A stretch of DNA of 64,000 nt from Cytobacillus massiliigabonensis (GCF_900199725.1 NZ_LT904904.1:581259-645258); one strand, 5' to 3'; shown: positions 25,962-34,694, numbered from the stretch's first letter. Program-made: numbers and translations. The notes: a model not told the origin generated them from the sequence alone.

Positions 25962-27218
25962 ATGGCAAAAGTTTTAAATCAAGATGAGCCAGTACCTGTA
26001 TCTAAGGGTGAAATACCGTATTGGGTTAAAATCACGATTGTCTTCTTTTTAGGCTGGGTTGCTCTTTATGCTACACGGGCAATTCTTAACCCGGTAATGG
26101 ACAATATTCAAGCAGAGTTTAGTTTATCTGCGGCACAATTAGGTTTAATCAGCAGTATCTTTTTCATTGGATATGCCGGACTAAACGTTCCATCAGGAAT
26201 ACTAGGAGATAAGATTGGAAAGAAAAAAGTCCTTGTTCCTGGAGTTATTCTGTTCGGGATCATGGCAGCGGTAACAGGCATGATGCCTTCATTTACACTT
26301 TTCATGATCGCCTGGCTGTTGGTTGGGATCTTTCAAGGGTTCTATTATGGCCCACAGTACGGGTTATCATCTGAAGCGATTCCCAAAAAGCATATTACTG
26401 TAGGAAGTGCAATTATTAACAGCGGAATGGCATTTGGTTTATCAGCTGGTTACTTCATTTCCAGTTACACAGTCGGTACACTTGGAATGAGCTGGAGAGC
26501 TCCATTCTATGTCATTGCAATACCTGTCGTGCTTATCGGCTTGGCTATGTGGTGGGTTATTAAAGACAAGCCAAAAACAGCTGCAGGAGATTCAGCTGGA
26601 GAAGCGAAACCAAAGCTCAAAATGAAAGAGCTATTTAGCAGAAACTTAGTTTTTGCATACATTACGATTTTCTGTGCGATCTATGCATTCTTCGTAGTAG
26701 TTACTTGGATTCCATATTATTTGCAGCATGCAAGAGGAATTGATGGAACAGAGGTTGCTGTTGTTTCTTCATTAGTTCCATGGGCAGCCATTCCAGGGTC
26801 CATTCTCTTTAGCTGGATTGCGGATAGAATGGGAAAACGCCGTCCAGTATTGCTAGTGATGCTTCCACTTTCTATTATTGCAATTGTATCTATCGTTGCA
26901 TTTGATAGTATGTGGGTTCTATATGCTGCTTTAATCGGCTACGGGATATTTGGTAAAATTAGCACGAACCCCGTGCTTGTCGCAGTCGTAGCTGATAACG
27001 CGCCAAAACATGCATTAAGTACAGCATTTGGCTTCTACAACTTTATCGGAATGTGCGGATCCATATTGGCTCCATATATTACTGGATTCCTTACAGATGT
27101 CACAGGCACATTGAATGCTGGATTCTATTTCGCAGGCATTCTTCTAGTCATCGGTACAATATCAGTGTTATTCATCAAAGAGAATAACCGTCCGAACGTG
27201 GAAGGTGCAGCAAATTAA
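25962..27218 (+). CDS. MFS transporter of the anion/organic acid type
   Basis: A 418-aa permease with twelve predicted membrane segments. The MFS signature lies between segments 2 and 3 (GILGDKIGKKKVLVPG) and recurs between segments 8 and 9 (WIADRMGKRRPVLL). A cytoplasmic loop rich in K, G and A (about 200-220) divides the halves. The ATG follows GGGAGGAAA. Because it shares a promoter block with fdrA, it probably imports the substrate of that pathway. The substrate itself cannot be read from sequence. Confidence 0.88.
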   Translation: MAKVLNQDEPVPVSKGEIPYWVKITIVFFLGWVALYATRAILNPVMDNIQAEFSLSAAQLGLISSIFFIGYAGLNVPSGILGDKIGKKKVLVPGVILFGIMAAVTGMMPSFTLFMIAWLLVGIFQGFYYGPQYGLSSEAIPKKHITVGSAIINSGMAFGLSAGYFISSYTVGTLGMSWRAPFYVIAIPVVLIGLAMWWVIKDKPKTAAGDSAGEAKPKLKMKELFSRNLVFAYITIFCAIYAFFVVVTWIPYYLQHARGIDGTEVAVVSSLVPWAAIPGSILFSWIADRMGKRRPVLLVMLPLSIIAIVSIVAFDSMWVLYAALIGYGIFGKISTNPVLVAVVADNAPKHALSTAFGFYNFIGMCGSILAPYITGFLTDVTGTLNAGFYFAGILLVIGTISVLFIKENNRPNVEGAAN

Positions 27219-27221
27219 AAA

Positions 27222-27258
27222 AAGATCCCGAATCTTATATAGCAGATTCGGGATCTAT
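27222..27258. terminator. bidirectional terminator between convergent genes
   Basis: A 13-bp stem AGATCCCGAATCT/AGATTCGGGATCT with an 8-base loop lies between the MFS gene (plus) and the GGDEF gene (minus). Confidence 0.82.
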
Positions 27259-27271
27259 CATTCTTACAAAT

Positions 27272-28621
27272 TTATTCTCTTGCTTTAATTGAATACATCT
27301 CTCTATCAGCCTGCTGCAGCAAACGATCTAGATTAGCCTGAGAAGCTTTCACGATAGATGACCTGCCAATACTTGCTGAAACACTGATAGAAATGCCTTT
27401 TACTTCAAATGAACAACTCAGCGCCTCCTGAATTCGATGGATGGCTGAATTTGTCATAGCATCATCCACGTTTGATAATAGGATAACAAATTCATCTCCG
27501 CCCATCCGGCATAATAAATCTGTTTCAGCAATCTCCTCTTGAATTCTAGCAGAAACCTTTTGAAGCAGAAGATCACCTGCCTCATGGCCATACGTATCAT
27601 TTACTTGCTTAAAGGCGTTCATATCAATAAATAGAATCGCTAATGTACTTTCCATCTTCTGCAGGCTTTCAAAATTTTGCTTAAGCTTATAACGATTAGC
27701 TGCCCCTGTTAATGAATCATAATAAGCTAGCTTCTTAATATGCTCCTCCATCTGTTTTTGTTTCGTTATATCAATCAAGATTCCCTCTACCCTTGACGCG
27801 GATTCCTCTTCATTAGAGAAAGAAACACCTCGGCATTGCAGCCATGTAATGTCTCCTTTACTGTTTACAACTCGATATTCAGCCGTTTGAGCTTCCCCTT
27901 TTTTAATGGCAAAAAATGCATTTCTTAGAATGCTGCTATCTTCGGAATGTATGCAGTTATCGATCATCCATTTGCCGCTAATCTCCAGTGTATCTGGCAG
28001 TTCCGGCAAGTTAGGTATTTTATTTGATAGGGATAATCTATCAGTGGATGGATCATATGACCATGTAATAATATCGGTTTGTTGAAGGACATGGTTCAGC
28101 TTATTGCTAGATTCTTCTGACTGCTTCCATAAAAGATGGGTTACTTTTATAAATAGGAATAAGAATCCCATCAGAAATAATCCAAAAATGAGAAAGAAAA
28201 CAAAATCTCCGCTAGCCACATTCGGAAAAATCTCATTTCGAAAAGAAAAGAATGCATAAAACGTAAGAAGCAGGGAGCCTGTCCCTGCAAGCAATACTGC
28301 GCGATAATTTTGGTAAACAGCACTTAAAGGAAGACCCAGCCACATAAATAAATAGTTTATTAAATAAGGAGAATCCGTCAGCAGAAAAAAGAAATAAAGA
28401 TATGTAAATATGATTACTGTATACATAGTTAAAACGGGGTTGATCTTTTTAATAATAAACAGCAGCAGGATAGTTGCTGCAATCATAAATATGATTACCG
28501 GAGGAAAAACACTAGCAACGCCCTCAATTAATACATTAATGGACACTTGAATGAAATAAAATACAACAATCAAACTAAAAAGAATCGCATTTCGGCGATG
28601 TAATATTTCTTTATATATCAT
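27272..28621 (-). CDS. membrane PAS-GGDEF protein (diguanylate cyclase)
   Basis: A 449-aa protein likely to make cyclic di-GMP. About six membrane segments lie in residues 10-165, a PAS domain with PAC at about 180-285 (WSYDPSTDRL and EYRVVNSKGDITWLQCR), and a GGDEF domain at 295-447 with the intact active motif MGGDEF and KLAYYDSLTGAANR. The usual RxxD inhibitory site reads AETD, so product inhibition through that site is not expected. It stands alone on the minus strand. Confidence 0.92.
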   Translation of the reverse strand: MIYKEILHRRNAILFSLIVVFYFIQVSINVLIEGVASVFPPVIIFMIAATILLLFIIKKINPVLTMYTVIIFTYLYFFFLLTDSPYLINYLFMWLGLPLSAVYQNYRAVLLAGTGSLLLTFYAFFSFRNEIFPNVASGDFVFFLIFGLFLMGFLFLFIKVTHLLWKQSEESSNKLNHVLQQTDIITWSYDPSTDRLSLSNKIPNLPELPDTLEISGKWMIDNCIHSEDSSILRNAFFAIKKGEAQTAEYRVVNSKGDITWLQCRGVSFSNEEESASRVEGILIDITKQKQMEEHIKKLAYYDSLTGAANRYKLKQNFESLQKMESTLAILFIDMNAFKQVNDTYGHEAGDLLLQKVSARIQEEIAETDLLCRMGGDEFVILLSNVDDAMTNSAIHRIQEALSCSFEVKGISISVSASIGRSSIVKASQANLDRLLQQADREMYSIKARE

Positions 28622-28848
28622 ATGAAGTCAATCCTATTCATAATATGGGAGTTTCCTTATCTAGTAGTATATTCCTATTTTAACATGTTGTAGGACACCA
28701 AGGTATTATTTTAGACACAGGGACATGTATACAGTCTCTTTTTTTATTTGCCGGGAGCAAATTAAAGACATATTAAAGACATGTCAATTAAACACCTTCT
28801 GTTTTATGATTATATAGAAGATTCAGATAATAAAAGGAGGCGAGTTTA

Positions 28849-30093
28849 ATGAAGTTGGAGAATGAAGGGACAGAACCTGGTGTACATGTAAATGGAGGGA
28901 AGAAGAATATTTTAAAGTATCTTGGTCCTGCATTTATTACTTCTGCCTTAGTTTTAGGTCCAGGAAGTGTGACGCTGTCATCAAAAATTGGGGCGATATA
29001 CGGCACCGATCTTGTATGGGCAATTTTCGCTGCGATTATCTTTATGATGTGCTACACAGAGATGAGCACACGAATTGGTCTTGCTGCCAATCAAAGCTTC
29101 ATTCATGTCATGCTGAATAAATGGGGGAAACTGGTATCTGTTCTAATAGGTGTAGGAGCCTTTTTAGTAACAGCCTCTTTCCAAGCAGGTAATTCGATTG
29201 GTACAGGAATTGCGATGAAAGCATTGACAGGTGTTCATTCAACTGTATGGATCGTTCTCATGTCCATCCTTGCCATTGCCCTATTATTTGCTAAACAGTT
29301 TTATGCGATTTTAGAAAAGCTTATGCTTGGGCTTGTTTTAGTTATGCTGGGTGCTTTTTTAATCACCTTTATCGCAGTCAAACCATCCTTTTCGGATATT
29401 TTCAGCGGATTTATACCAGCCATTCCTTCAGGAAGCATTGGGTTAGTTATTGCCCTTTTTGCAACAAGTTTCTCTATCGTAGGTGCTGTCTATCAATCTT
29501 ATTTAGTTCAAGAAAAAGGCTGGACGATTAAAGATGCGAAAAGCAGTACACGAGAGTCCTATTTAGGGATTTTCATTTTAGGATTCATTTCATTCTTAAT
29601 TATGGTCGTTGCTTCAGCTGTATTAAAGCCACAAGGATTAGTGGTAAACGACGCCTCAGAAATGGGTGCATCCCTTGAACCTTTATTTGGTTCATGGGCA
29701 ACCGTTGTATTTATGATTGGGCTGTTGGGCGCATCCTATTCATCACTAATAGGGAATGCGACAATTGGCGGATCGATGTTAGCGGATGGATTGGGCTTTG
29801 GCAGCAAACTCTCAAATATGAAAGTGAAAATTGCCATTGTTGGCGTAATCCTATTTGGTTCAATCGTTGCCATTATTTTTGGGTCTGCACCAGTAAACCT
29901 TATCGTTTTCGCCCAAGCCGTTACCATTTTTATTGTTCCCTTTATCGCCATTTGTATTTTAGTTGTAGCAAATGATGAAAAAATTATGGGAGCTTTAAAA
30001 AATAGACTAACTAGTAATCTATTTGGAATTCTAGGGTTGCTAGTTTTACTTTACCTAGCATTTAATAACTTCAAAAATATCTTTCTTTCTTAA
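28849..30093 (+). CDS. Nramp-superfamily transporter lacking the metal-binding motifs
   Basis: A 414-aa protein with eleven predicted membrane segments of the Nramp/LeuT fold. In helix 1 the usual DPGN reads GPGS (ALVLGPGSVTLSS), and in helix 6 the usual MPHNLY region reads SIVGAVYQSY. The Asp, Asn, Met and His ligands for Mn or Fe are thus absent, so canonical metal transport is doubtful. The ATG follows AAAAGGAGGCGAG. It is followed by an epimerase and DUF993 gene at short spacing, which suggests uptake of an organic substrate. This is inference. Confidence 0.8.
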   Translation: MKLENEGTEPGVHVNGGKKNILKYLGPAFITSALVLGPGSVTLSSKIGAIYGTDLVWAIFAAIIFMMCYTEMSTRIGLAANQSFIHVMLNKWGKLVSVLIGVGAFLVTASFQAGNSIGTGIAMKALTGVHSTVWIVLMSILAIALLFAKQFYAILEKLMLGLVLVMLGAFLITFIAVKPSFSDIFSGFIPAIPSGSIGLVIALFATSFSIVGAVYQSYLVQEKGWTIKDAKSSTRESYLGIFILGFISFLIMVVASAVLKPQGLVVNDASEMGASLEPLFGSWATVVFMIGLLGASYSSLIGNATIGGSMLADGLGFGSKLSNMKVKIAIVGVILFGSIVAIIFGSAPVNLIVFAQAVTIFIVPFIAICILVVANDEKIMGALKNRLTSNLFGILGLLVLLYLAFNNFKNIFLS

Positions 30094-30113
30094 ACCATAA
30101 GGAGTTGTAATTC

Positions 30114-31130
30114 ATGCAAAATGTACAGCAATTAGAAGAATTAATGACAAAACCGTCCAACGCCTTAATAGAGGACATAAAGAAATTAGAAGGCGATATT
30201 TTAATAGTCGGGGTAGGCGGGAAAATGGGTCCCACACTTGCCAAGAAGACCAAGCGAGCAATTGACGAAGCAGGAATTAACAAAAAAGTCATAGGGGTTT
30301 CAAGGTTTACTTCTGGGAATTTAAAAGAAGAATTAGAGGAAGCAGGCATTGAGACAATTACAGCTGATTTAATGGATGAAGAACAGCTGGCAGCTTTGCC
30401 AAAGCTGCCCAATGTTATTTACATGGCTGGGAATAAATTTGGAACGTCTGGAAATGAACATTATACTTGGGCGATGAATACGTATTTACCGGGAAGAATA
30501 GCCGAACATTTCAGCGGCTCCCGCATTGTTGCCTTTTCTACAGGGAATGTCTATCCGCTTGTTCCAGTACAAAAAGGAGGGTGCGATGAATCCCATCCAG
30601 TAGATCCTGTTGGGGAATATGGTCAATCATCCTTGGGCCGTGAACGAGTTTTAACCTATTTTTCTCACCGAGATCAGACGCCACTTACAATTTTTCGTTT
30701 AAATTATGCAATTGACATGCGATATGGAGTACTTCTCGAAATTGCAAAAGCTGTCTATCATTCTACTTCTATCGATTTGTCGATGGGGCATGTCAATGTT
30801 ATATGGCAAGGGGACGCAAATGAATATGCCATTCGCTCCCTATTGATTGCAAGCTCGCCTCCAGCCATCTTAAATGTAACTGGTCCTGAAACATTGCCTG
30901 TACGCTGGATTGCAGAGCAATTTGCAAAAAGGTTTGGAAAAGAGCCTGTATTTCAAGGACAGGAGCAAGAAACTGCTCTGCTAAATAATGCTGGAAAAGC
31001 GCATCGATTATTCGGCTATCCAAGTGTATCCATTCATGAAATGCTTGATTGGACAGCAAGTTGGGTCATGAATGATGGCGAAACAATTAACAAGCCCACA
31101 CATTTTCAGGAAAGGAAGGGGCAATTTTAA
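30114..31130 (+). CDS. NAD-dependent epimerase/dehydratase (extended SDR)
   Basis: A 338-aa Rossmann-fold protein. The dinucleotide site is GVGGKMGPTLA near residue 35. The catalytic region reads STGNVYP and EYGQSSLGRERV. The Tyr is kept, but the lysine of YxxxK is replaced by Ser, which is unusual for an active SDR. The ATG follows AAGGAG. It overlaps the DUF993 gene by one base. The substrate is unknown; the context suggests a sugar acid or polyol. Confidence 0.83.
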   Translation: MQNVQQLEELMTKPSNALIEDIKKLEGDILIVGVGGKMGPTLAKKTKRAIDEAGINKKVIGVSRFTSGNLKEELEEAGIETITADLMDEEQLAALPKLPNVIYMAGNKFGTSGNEHYTWAMNTYLPGRIAEHFSGSRIVAFSTGNVYPLVPVQKGGCDESHPVDPVGEYGQSSLGRERVLTYFSHRDQTPLTIFRLNYAIDMRYGVLLEIAKAVYHSTSIDLSMGHVNVIWQGDANEYAIRSLLIASSPPAILNVTGPETLPVRWIAEQFAKRFGKEPVFQGQEQETALLNNAGKAHRLFGYPSVSIHEMLDWTASWVMNDGETINKPTHFQERKGQF

Positions 31131-32188
31131 TGGAGCTTTCACCTGAAAAATGGACACTGCTGCATGATGGTGCATTCATCCCAGCCCATCCCTTAGCTTT
31201 AACCGAACAGAAGCAATTAGATGAAGCTTCCCAACGGAGATTAACCCGTTATTATATGGAAGCGGGTGTGGATGGAATTGCTGTCGGAGTCCATACAACA
31301 CAGTTTGAAATTCGTGATCCGAAATTCAACCTGTTCGAAGATGTGCTGAGAATAGCTTCTGAAGAAGTGGACAAAGCAAAGCTTAATCGTCCTTTTTTAA
31401 AAATCGCTGGGGTCTGCGGACCAACCGAGCAGGCGGTTGAAGAAGCAAAGATAGCAAGAAATTTGGGCTATGACCTTGTTTTATTAAGCAACGGGGGTTT
31501 AAATCATTACACAGAGGCCGACTTGCTAAGACGGACGGAATTGATTGCCGAAGTTATTCCAGTCTTTGGGTTCTATTTGCAGCCTGCGGTTGGAGGAAGA
31601 GTATTCACCTACAATTTTTGGAAGGAATTTGCCGATATTAAAAATGTCCTTGCAATTAAAATGGCTCCTTTTAATCGATATCAAACACTTGATGTCGCAA
31701 GAGCTGTCTGTGAATCCAAGCGAAGAGAGGAAATTGCGCTATATACCGGGAATGATGATAATATTGTCATAGATTTACTGACAACATATGCATTTAATAT
31801 AAACGGGCAAGAAGTGAAAAAGCCAATAGTTGGAGGCTTACTTGGCCATTGGTCTGTTTGGACGAAAAGTGCTGTTCAATTATTTAAAGCGATAAAAGAA
31901 GCAAAAAGAAAAGAAACCATCGATTTAAAATGGCTGACAATTGCCCAAAAAGTGACAGATGCAAATGCAGCGTTTTTTGATTCTGCCAATCAATTTAAAG
32001 GAAGTATTTCAGGAATCAATGAAGTGTTAAAAAGGCAAGGACTGCTTCAAGGAAATTGGTGCTTAGCCGATCATGAAGTAATGAGCGATGGGCAAAGTGA
32101 AGAAATTAGCCGAGTCACTGCCGTATACCCAGAGCTCAATGACGACTCTTTTATTAAATCCTTTTTATCGCAGATTAGCGGGCAGTAA
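31130..32188 (+). CDS. DUF993 / dihydrodipicolinate-synthase-like aldolase
   Basis: A 352-aa TIM-barrel protein of the DUF993 type, related to the DHDPS/NAL aldolases. A candidate Schiff-base lysine lies in VLAIKMAPFNRY and a candidate Tyr in FGFYLQPAVGG. Cytoplasmic. Its ATG overlaps the stop of the epimerase gene (TAATG). The last nine codons (FLSQISGQ and stop) fall within a dispersed repeat that begins near 32161, so the natural C-terminus has probably been replaced. It likely acts with the epimerase and the downstream oxidoreductase in catabolism of a sugar-derived acid. Confidence 0.78.
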   Translation: MELSPEKWTLLHDGAFIPAHPLALTEQKQLDEASQRRLTRYYMEAGVDGIAVGVHTTQFEIRDPKFNLFEDVLRIASEEVDKAKLNRPFLKIAGVCGPTEQAVEEAKIARNLGYDLVLLSNGGLNHYTEADLLRRTELIAEVIPVFGFYLQPAVGGRVFTYNFWKEFADIKNVLAIKMAPFNRYQTLDVARAVCESKRREEIALYTGNDDNIVIDLLTTYAFNINGQEVKKPIVGGLLGHWSVWTKSAVQLFKAIKEAKRKETIDLKWLTIAQKVTDANAAFFDSANQFKGSISGINEVLKRQGLLQGNWCLADHEVMSDGQSEEISRVTAVYPELNDDSFIKSFLSQISGQ

Positions 32189-32376
32189 GATCCTTAACGA
32201 AAAGGAAGTCGAGGAAACGAGATGCGTTAGTGGGGGATCAACTGCCCGTAAATGCCCGATTGGCTTAACTAATCATCAGTGAGGAATGAGAGCCGGATAA
32301 GAATGCCGCTTCCTATGGCAACGTAAGCACTAGCAAGTCCTATGCTTCGGAAAACCCCCACTGATGGAAGTTTCAC
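32161..32376 (-). repeat. about 216-bp structured dispersed repeat, copy 2
   Basis: Read on the minus strand it begins GTGAAACTTCCATCAG and ends CTGCGATAAAAAG, matching copy 1 at 9059. It has complementary blocks CATCAGTG/CACTGATG and GGGCAGT/ACTGCCC. Its inner end overlaps the last codons of the DUF993 gene. Confidence 0.75.
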
Positions 32377-32408
32377 ATTATCGCAAGAAGCTCATGTATA
32401 ATGAATAG

Positions 32409-32440
32409 AAAGGCACATTCTTTCGGGTGTGCCTTTTTTG
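32409..32440 (+). terminator. rho-independent terminator
   Basis: The stem AAAGGCACA/TGTGCCTTT with a 10-base loop and T-run lies just upstream of the ribosome binding site of the regulator gene. It ends the DUF993 operon and excludes the ATG at 32401 as a start. Confidence 0.85.
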
Positions 32441-32463
32441 ATAATCGAAAAGGAGTGGTTGAA

Positions 32464-33774
32464 TTGGACGTACATATTAAAGTTGGAGTGATTGGTCCAC
32501 TTTGGATTAAGGAAATTTTCCAAAGATGCTTTGATCTATTTCCATCGATGACACCAATTTATCGCCTCTCCAATCAGTTAAGTGATGCATTGGTATTTAC
32601 TAAGGAGCTTCGAGGACAGGTGGATTGTTTACTCTATTCGGGAAGAGCCCCTTATTTAACTGCAAGAATGGAGATTCCAGCACAGCTTCCTTCCTTTTAC
32701 GTTCCTTTGAAAGGTTCGGGGTTATATCGTGCCCTTTATTTACTAAACAAAAAACAACCCTTGTCCCATATAAGTTTTGACGGCATTCAAGTTCCATATA
32801 TCGAGAATACGAGACAATCACTCCAGGAATCATTCACATATACCCATTTTAATGAATTAGTCCACGCAGATAATGTAGATGAGGTAGTTGAACACCATCT
32901 ATCAGTTGTTGAAAATAATCCAAATCGTGCCGTTATAACGAGTTTAAAGCTAATAAGTGAAAAATTAAGCCAGCTAGGGATTGCCAATGAATGGCTGAAG
33001 CCAACAGAAGAAGATATTATTGTCATTTTAGAACGGCTCTTGCTGTCAACAACTCAGCGAAAGGAAAAGGAAACACAGATTGTTTTTGGCAGAATTTATG
33101 TGGACCAATCAGCTCTAATGAAGGACTTTGCTACAGAAAAACAATTACAAAAACGTATTCATGATATTTATAAAACTTTATTACATTTTGCGGAGCAATT
33201 TGATGCCTATTTAACAGCCCTAAATGATGCTGAATATATATTTGTTACGAATCGCGGAACATTTGAACGAATTACTGAAGGATACAAATTCTTGCCCTTA
33301 TTAAATGAAATGAAAAAGTCGCTGAATATTCATCTATCCATCGGAATAGGGTTCGGGTCAACAGCGATTGAATCCGGCAAAAATGCTCGATTTGCTCTTT
33401 ACCAGGCACAGGATTATGGCGGGCAATGCGGATTCATTGTTCGCGAAGACCGGAAAGTCTTTGGACCGATTGATCTTATTTCTCCAATTACTTACCCGCT
33501 TTCTGTAACAGATGCGAAGCTTCTTGAGTTGGCTGAGAAATCAGGAATTAATGCGGTTCATTTAGAAAAGGCATTAGCGATGATTAAAAGGAATCGGCTC
33601 AATGAATTTACGGCACAGGATGTTGCCAATATGCTAGGAATTACTATTAGAAGTGCCCATCGCATTCTACAGGCTTGGTTAGATATTAATATTGTAGAAG
33701 TGACAGGGACAGAAAAGCTCACAACTAGGGGGCGGCCACGTCAAGTTTTTTCAATGATTACTAATGAGGAGTAG
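32464..33774 (+). CDS. transcriptional regulator with C-terminal helix-turn-helix
   Basis: A 436-aa probable regulator of the surrounding cluster. The N-terminal part (about 5-180) looks like a ligand-binding domain (VGVIGPLWIKEIFQRCF). A middle part (about 200-340) resembles a degenerate GGDEF or CdaR-type domain (IGIGFGSTAIESGKNARFA). The last 70 residues hold a helix-turn-helix (TAQDVANMLGITIRSAHRIL) and a wing. It starts with TTG at 32464, 8 bases behind AAAAGGAG; the longer frame from 32401 runs through a terminator. The oxidoreductase gene follows directly. Confidence 0.72.
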   Translation: MDVHIKVGVIGPLWIKEIFQRCFDLFPSMTPIYRLSNQLSDALVFTKELRGQVDCLLYSGRAPYLTARMEIPAQLPSFYVPLKGSGLYRALYLLNKKQPLSHISFDGIQVPYIENTRQSLQESFTYTHFNELVHADNVDEVVEHHLSVVENNPNRAVITSLKLISEKLSQLGIANEWLKPTEEDIIVILERLLLSTTQRKEKETQIVFGRIYVDQSALMKDFATEKQLQKRIHDIYKTLLHFAEQFDAYLTALNDAEYIFVTNRGTFERITEGYKFLPLLNEMKKSLNIHLSIGIGFGSTAIESGKNARFALYQAQDYGGQCGFIVREDRKVFGPIDLISPITYPLSVTDAKLLELAEKSGINAVHLEKALAMIKRNRLNEFTAQDVANMLGITIRSAHRILQAWLDINIVEVTGTEKLTTRGRPRQVFSMITNEE

Positions 33775-33779
33775 TGAAG

Positions 33780-34694
33780 ATGAGAATTGGATTAATGGGG
33801 TTAGACACATCTCATAGTGAAATTTTCACTCGATTGCTGAATGATACAAGTGATCCCAGCCATCTTGAGGCAGGAAGAATCACACATGCACTCCCAATCT
33901 TTTCAAAGGATCTGCCAATTAGCAGGGATCGCTTTCCATACTATAAGAATATCGTTGAAAACAAATACAAAGTAAAGATTGTAGAAGACATAGATGTGTT
34001 CATGAGAAGTGTCGATGCTGTTCTATTGGCAACAGTCGATGGCCGGAATCACCTGTCTTGGTTAAAGAATATTGTTCGATACAAAAAGCCAATATTCATT
34101 GATAAGCCAATCGTCATGAGCAGCAAGGAAATGAAGACAGTGATGGAGCTCAGTGAAAACCATCAAACACCGATCATGAGCTCTTCCTCTTTGCGCTATG
34201 CGCAATCTATCAAAAATATAGATTCAAGCGGATTTATTAGTGCATATATATATGGTCCATTGCCGCAGCAGACTGCTATGCCGGGATATTTTTGGTATGG
34301 GATACATTTGATCGAGATGATTGTAACGCTTTTTGGAACGGATATCCAAATGGTCAAAAAAGAGAAATTTGATGAAAAATATGAGTTGCTAACGTTATCA
34401 TATTCTGACAGCCGCCAAGTAATCCTGCGAGGAGATTATGATTGGCACAACCGTTTTGGGGGCGTCATTCACTACAAAGATCGTGCAGAAACATTCGAGC
34501 TATGGCAGGATGAACGACCGTATTATGCAAACCTATTAGCAGAAATCGTGAAATTTTTTAATACAGGCTTATCACCAGTTCCTCTTGTAGAAACTGCGAA
34601 GATTATAAAAATAATAGAACAAATTAACATGCTGGGAGGGACAGAGGGACAGAGGGACAGGTTCCTTATCCCAGCTAGAGATCCAATAATTTAA
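33780..34694 (+). CDS. Gfo/Idh/MocA-family oxidoreductase
   Basis: A 304-aa NAD(P)-dependent oxidoreductase. The N-terminal Rossmann part starts RIGLMGLDTSHSEIF, with a GLDTSH variant of the glycine-rich loop. The family EKP motif appears as DKP in PIFIDKPIVMSS. The ATG at 33780 lies 8 bases behind GAGGAG; a GTG at 33774 is too close. The C-terminal residues (GGTEGQRDRFLIPARDPII) are encoded by a dispersed GGGACAG-type repeat, so the original end has been altered. Confidence 0.82.
   Translation: MRIGLMGLDTSHSEIFTRLLNDTSDPSHLEAGRITHALPIFSKDLPISRDRFPYYKNIVENKYKVKIVEDIDVFMRSVDAVLLATVDGRNHLSWLKNIVRYKKPIFIDKPIVMSSKEMKTVMELSENHQTPIMSSSSLRYAQSIKNIDSSGFISAYIYGPLPQQTAMPGYFWYGIHLIEMIVTLFGTDIQMVKKEKFDEKYELLTLSYSDSRQVILRGDYDWHNRFGGVIHYKDRAETFELWQDERPYYANLLAEIVKFFNTGLSPVPLVETAKIIKIIEQINMLGGTEGQRDRFLIPARDPII
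34637..34672 (+). repeat. dispersed GGGACAG...TTCCTTATCCC motif inside a CDS end
   Basis: A triplicated GGGACAGA, then GGTTCCTTATCCCAGC, lies within the oxidoreductase 3' end. Related motifs are seen at about 2640, 3864, 28712, 54595, 54697 and 56079. TTATCCCAGC is shared exactly with 3883-3892. Confidence 0.6.

Noticed and set aside
32401-32463. ATG at 32401 as the start of the regulator gene
   Set aside because: The stretch is a terminator hairpin with a T-run, and a better ribosome binding site lies just before the TTG at 32464.
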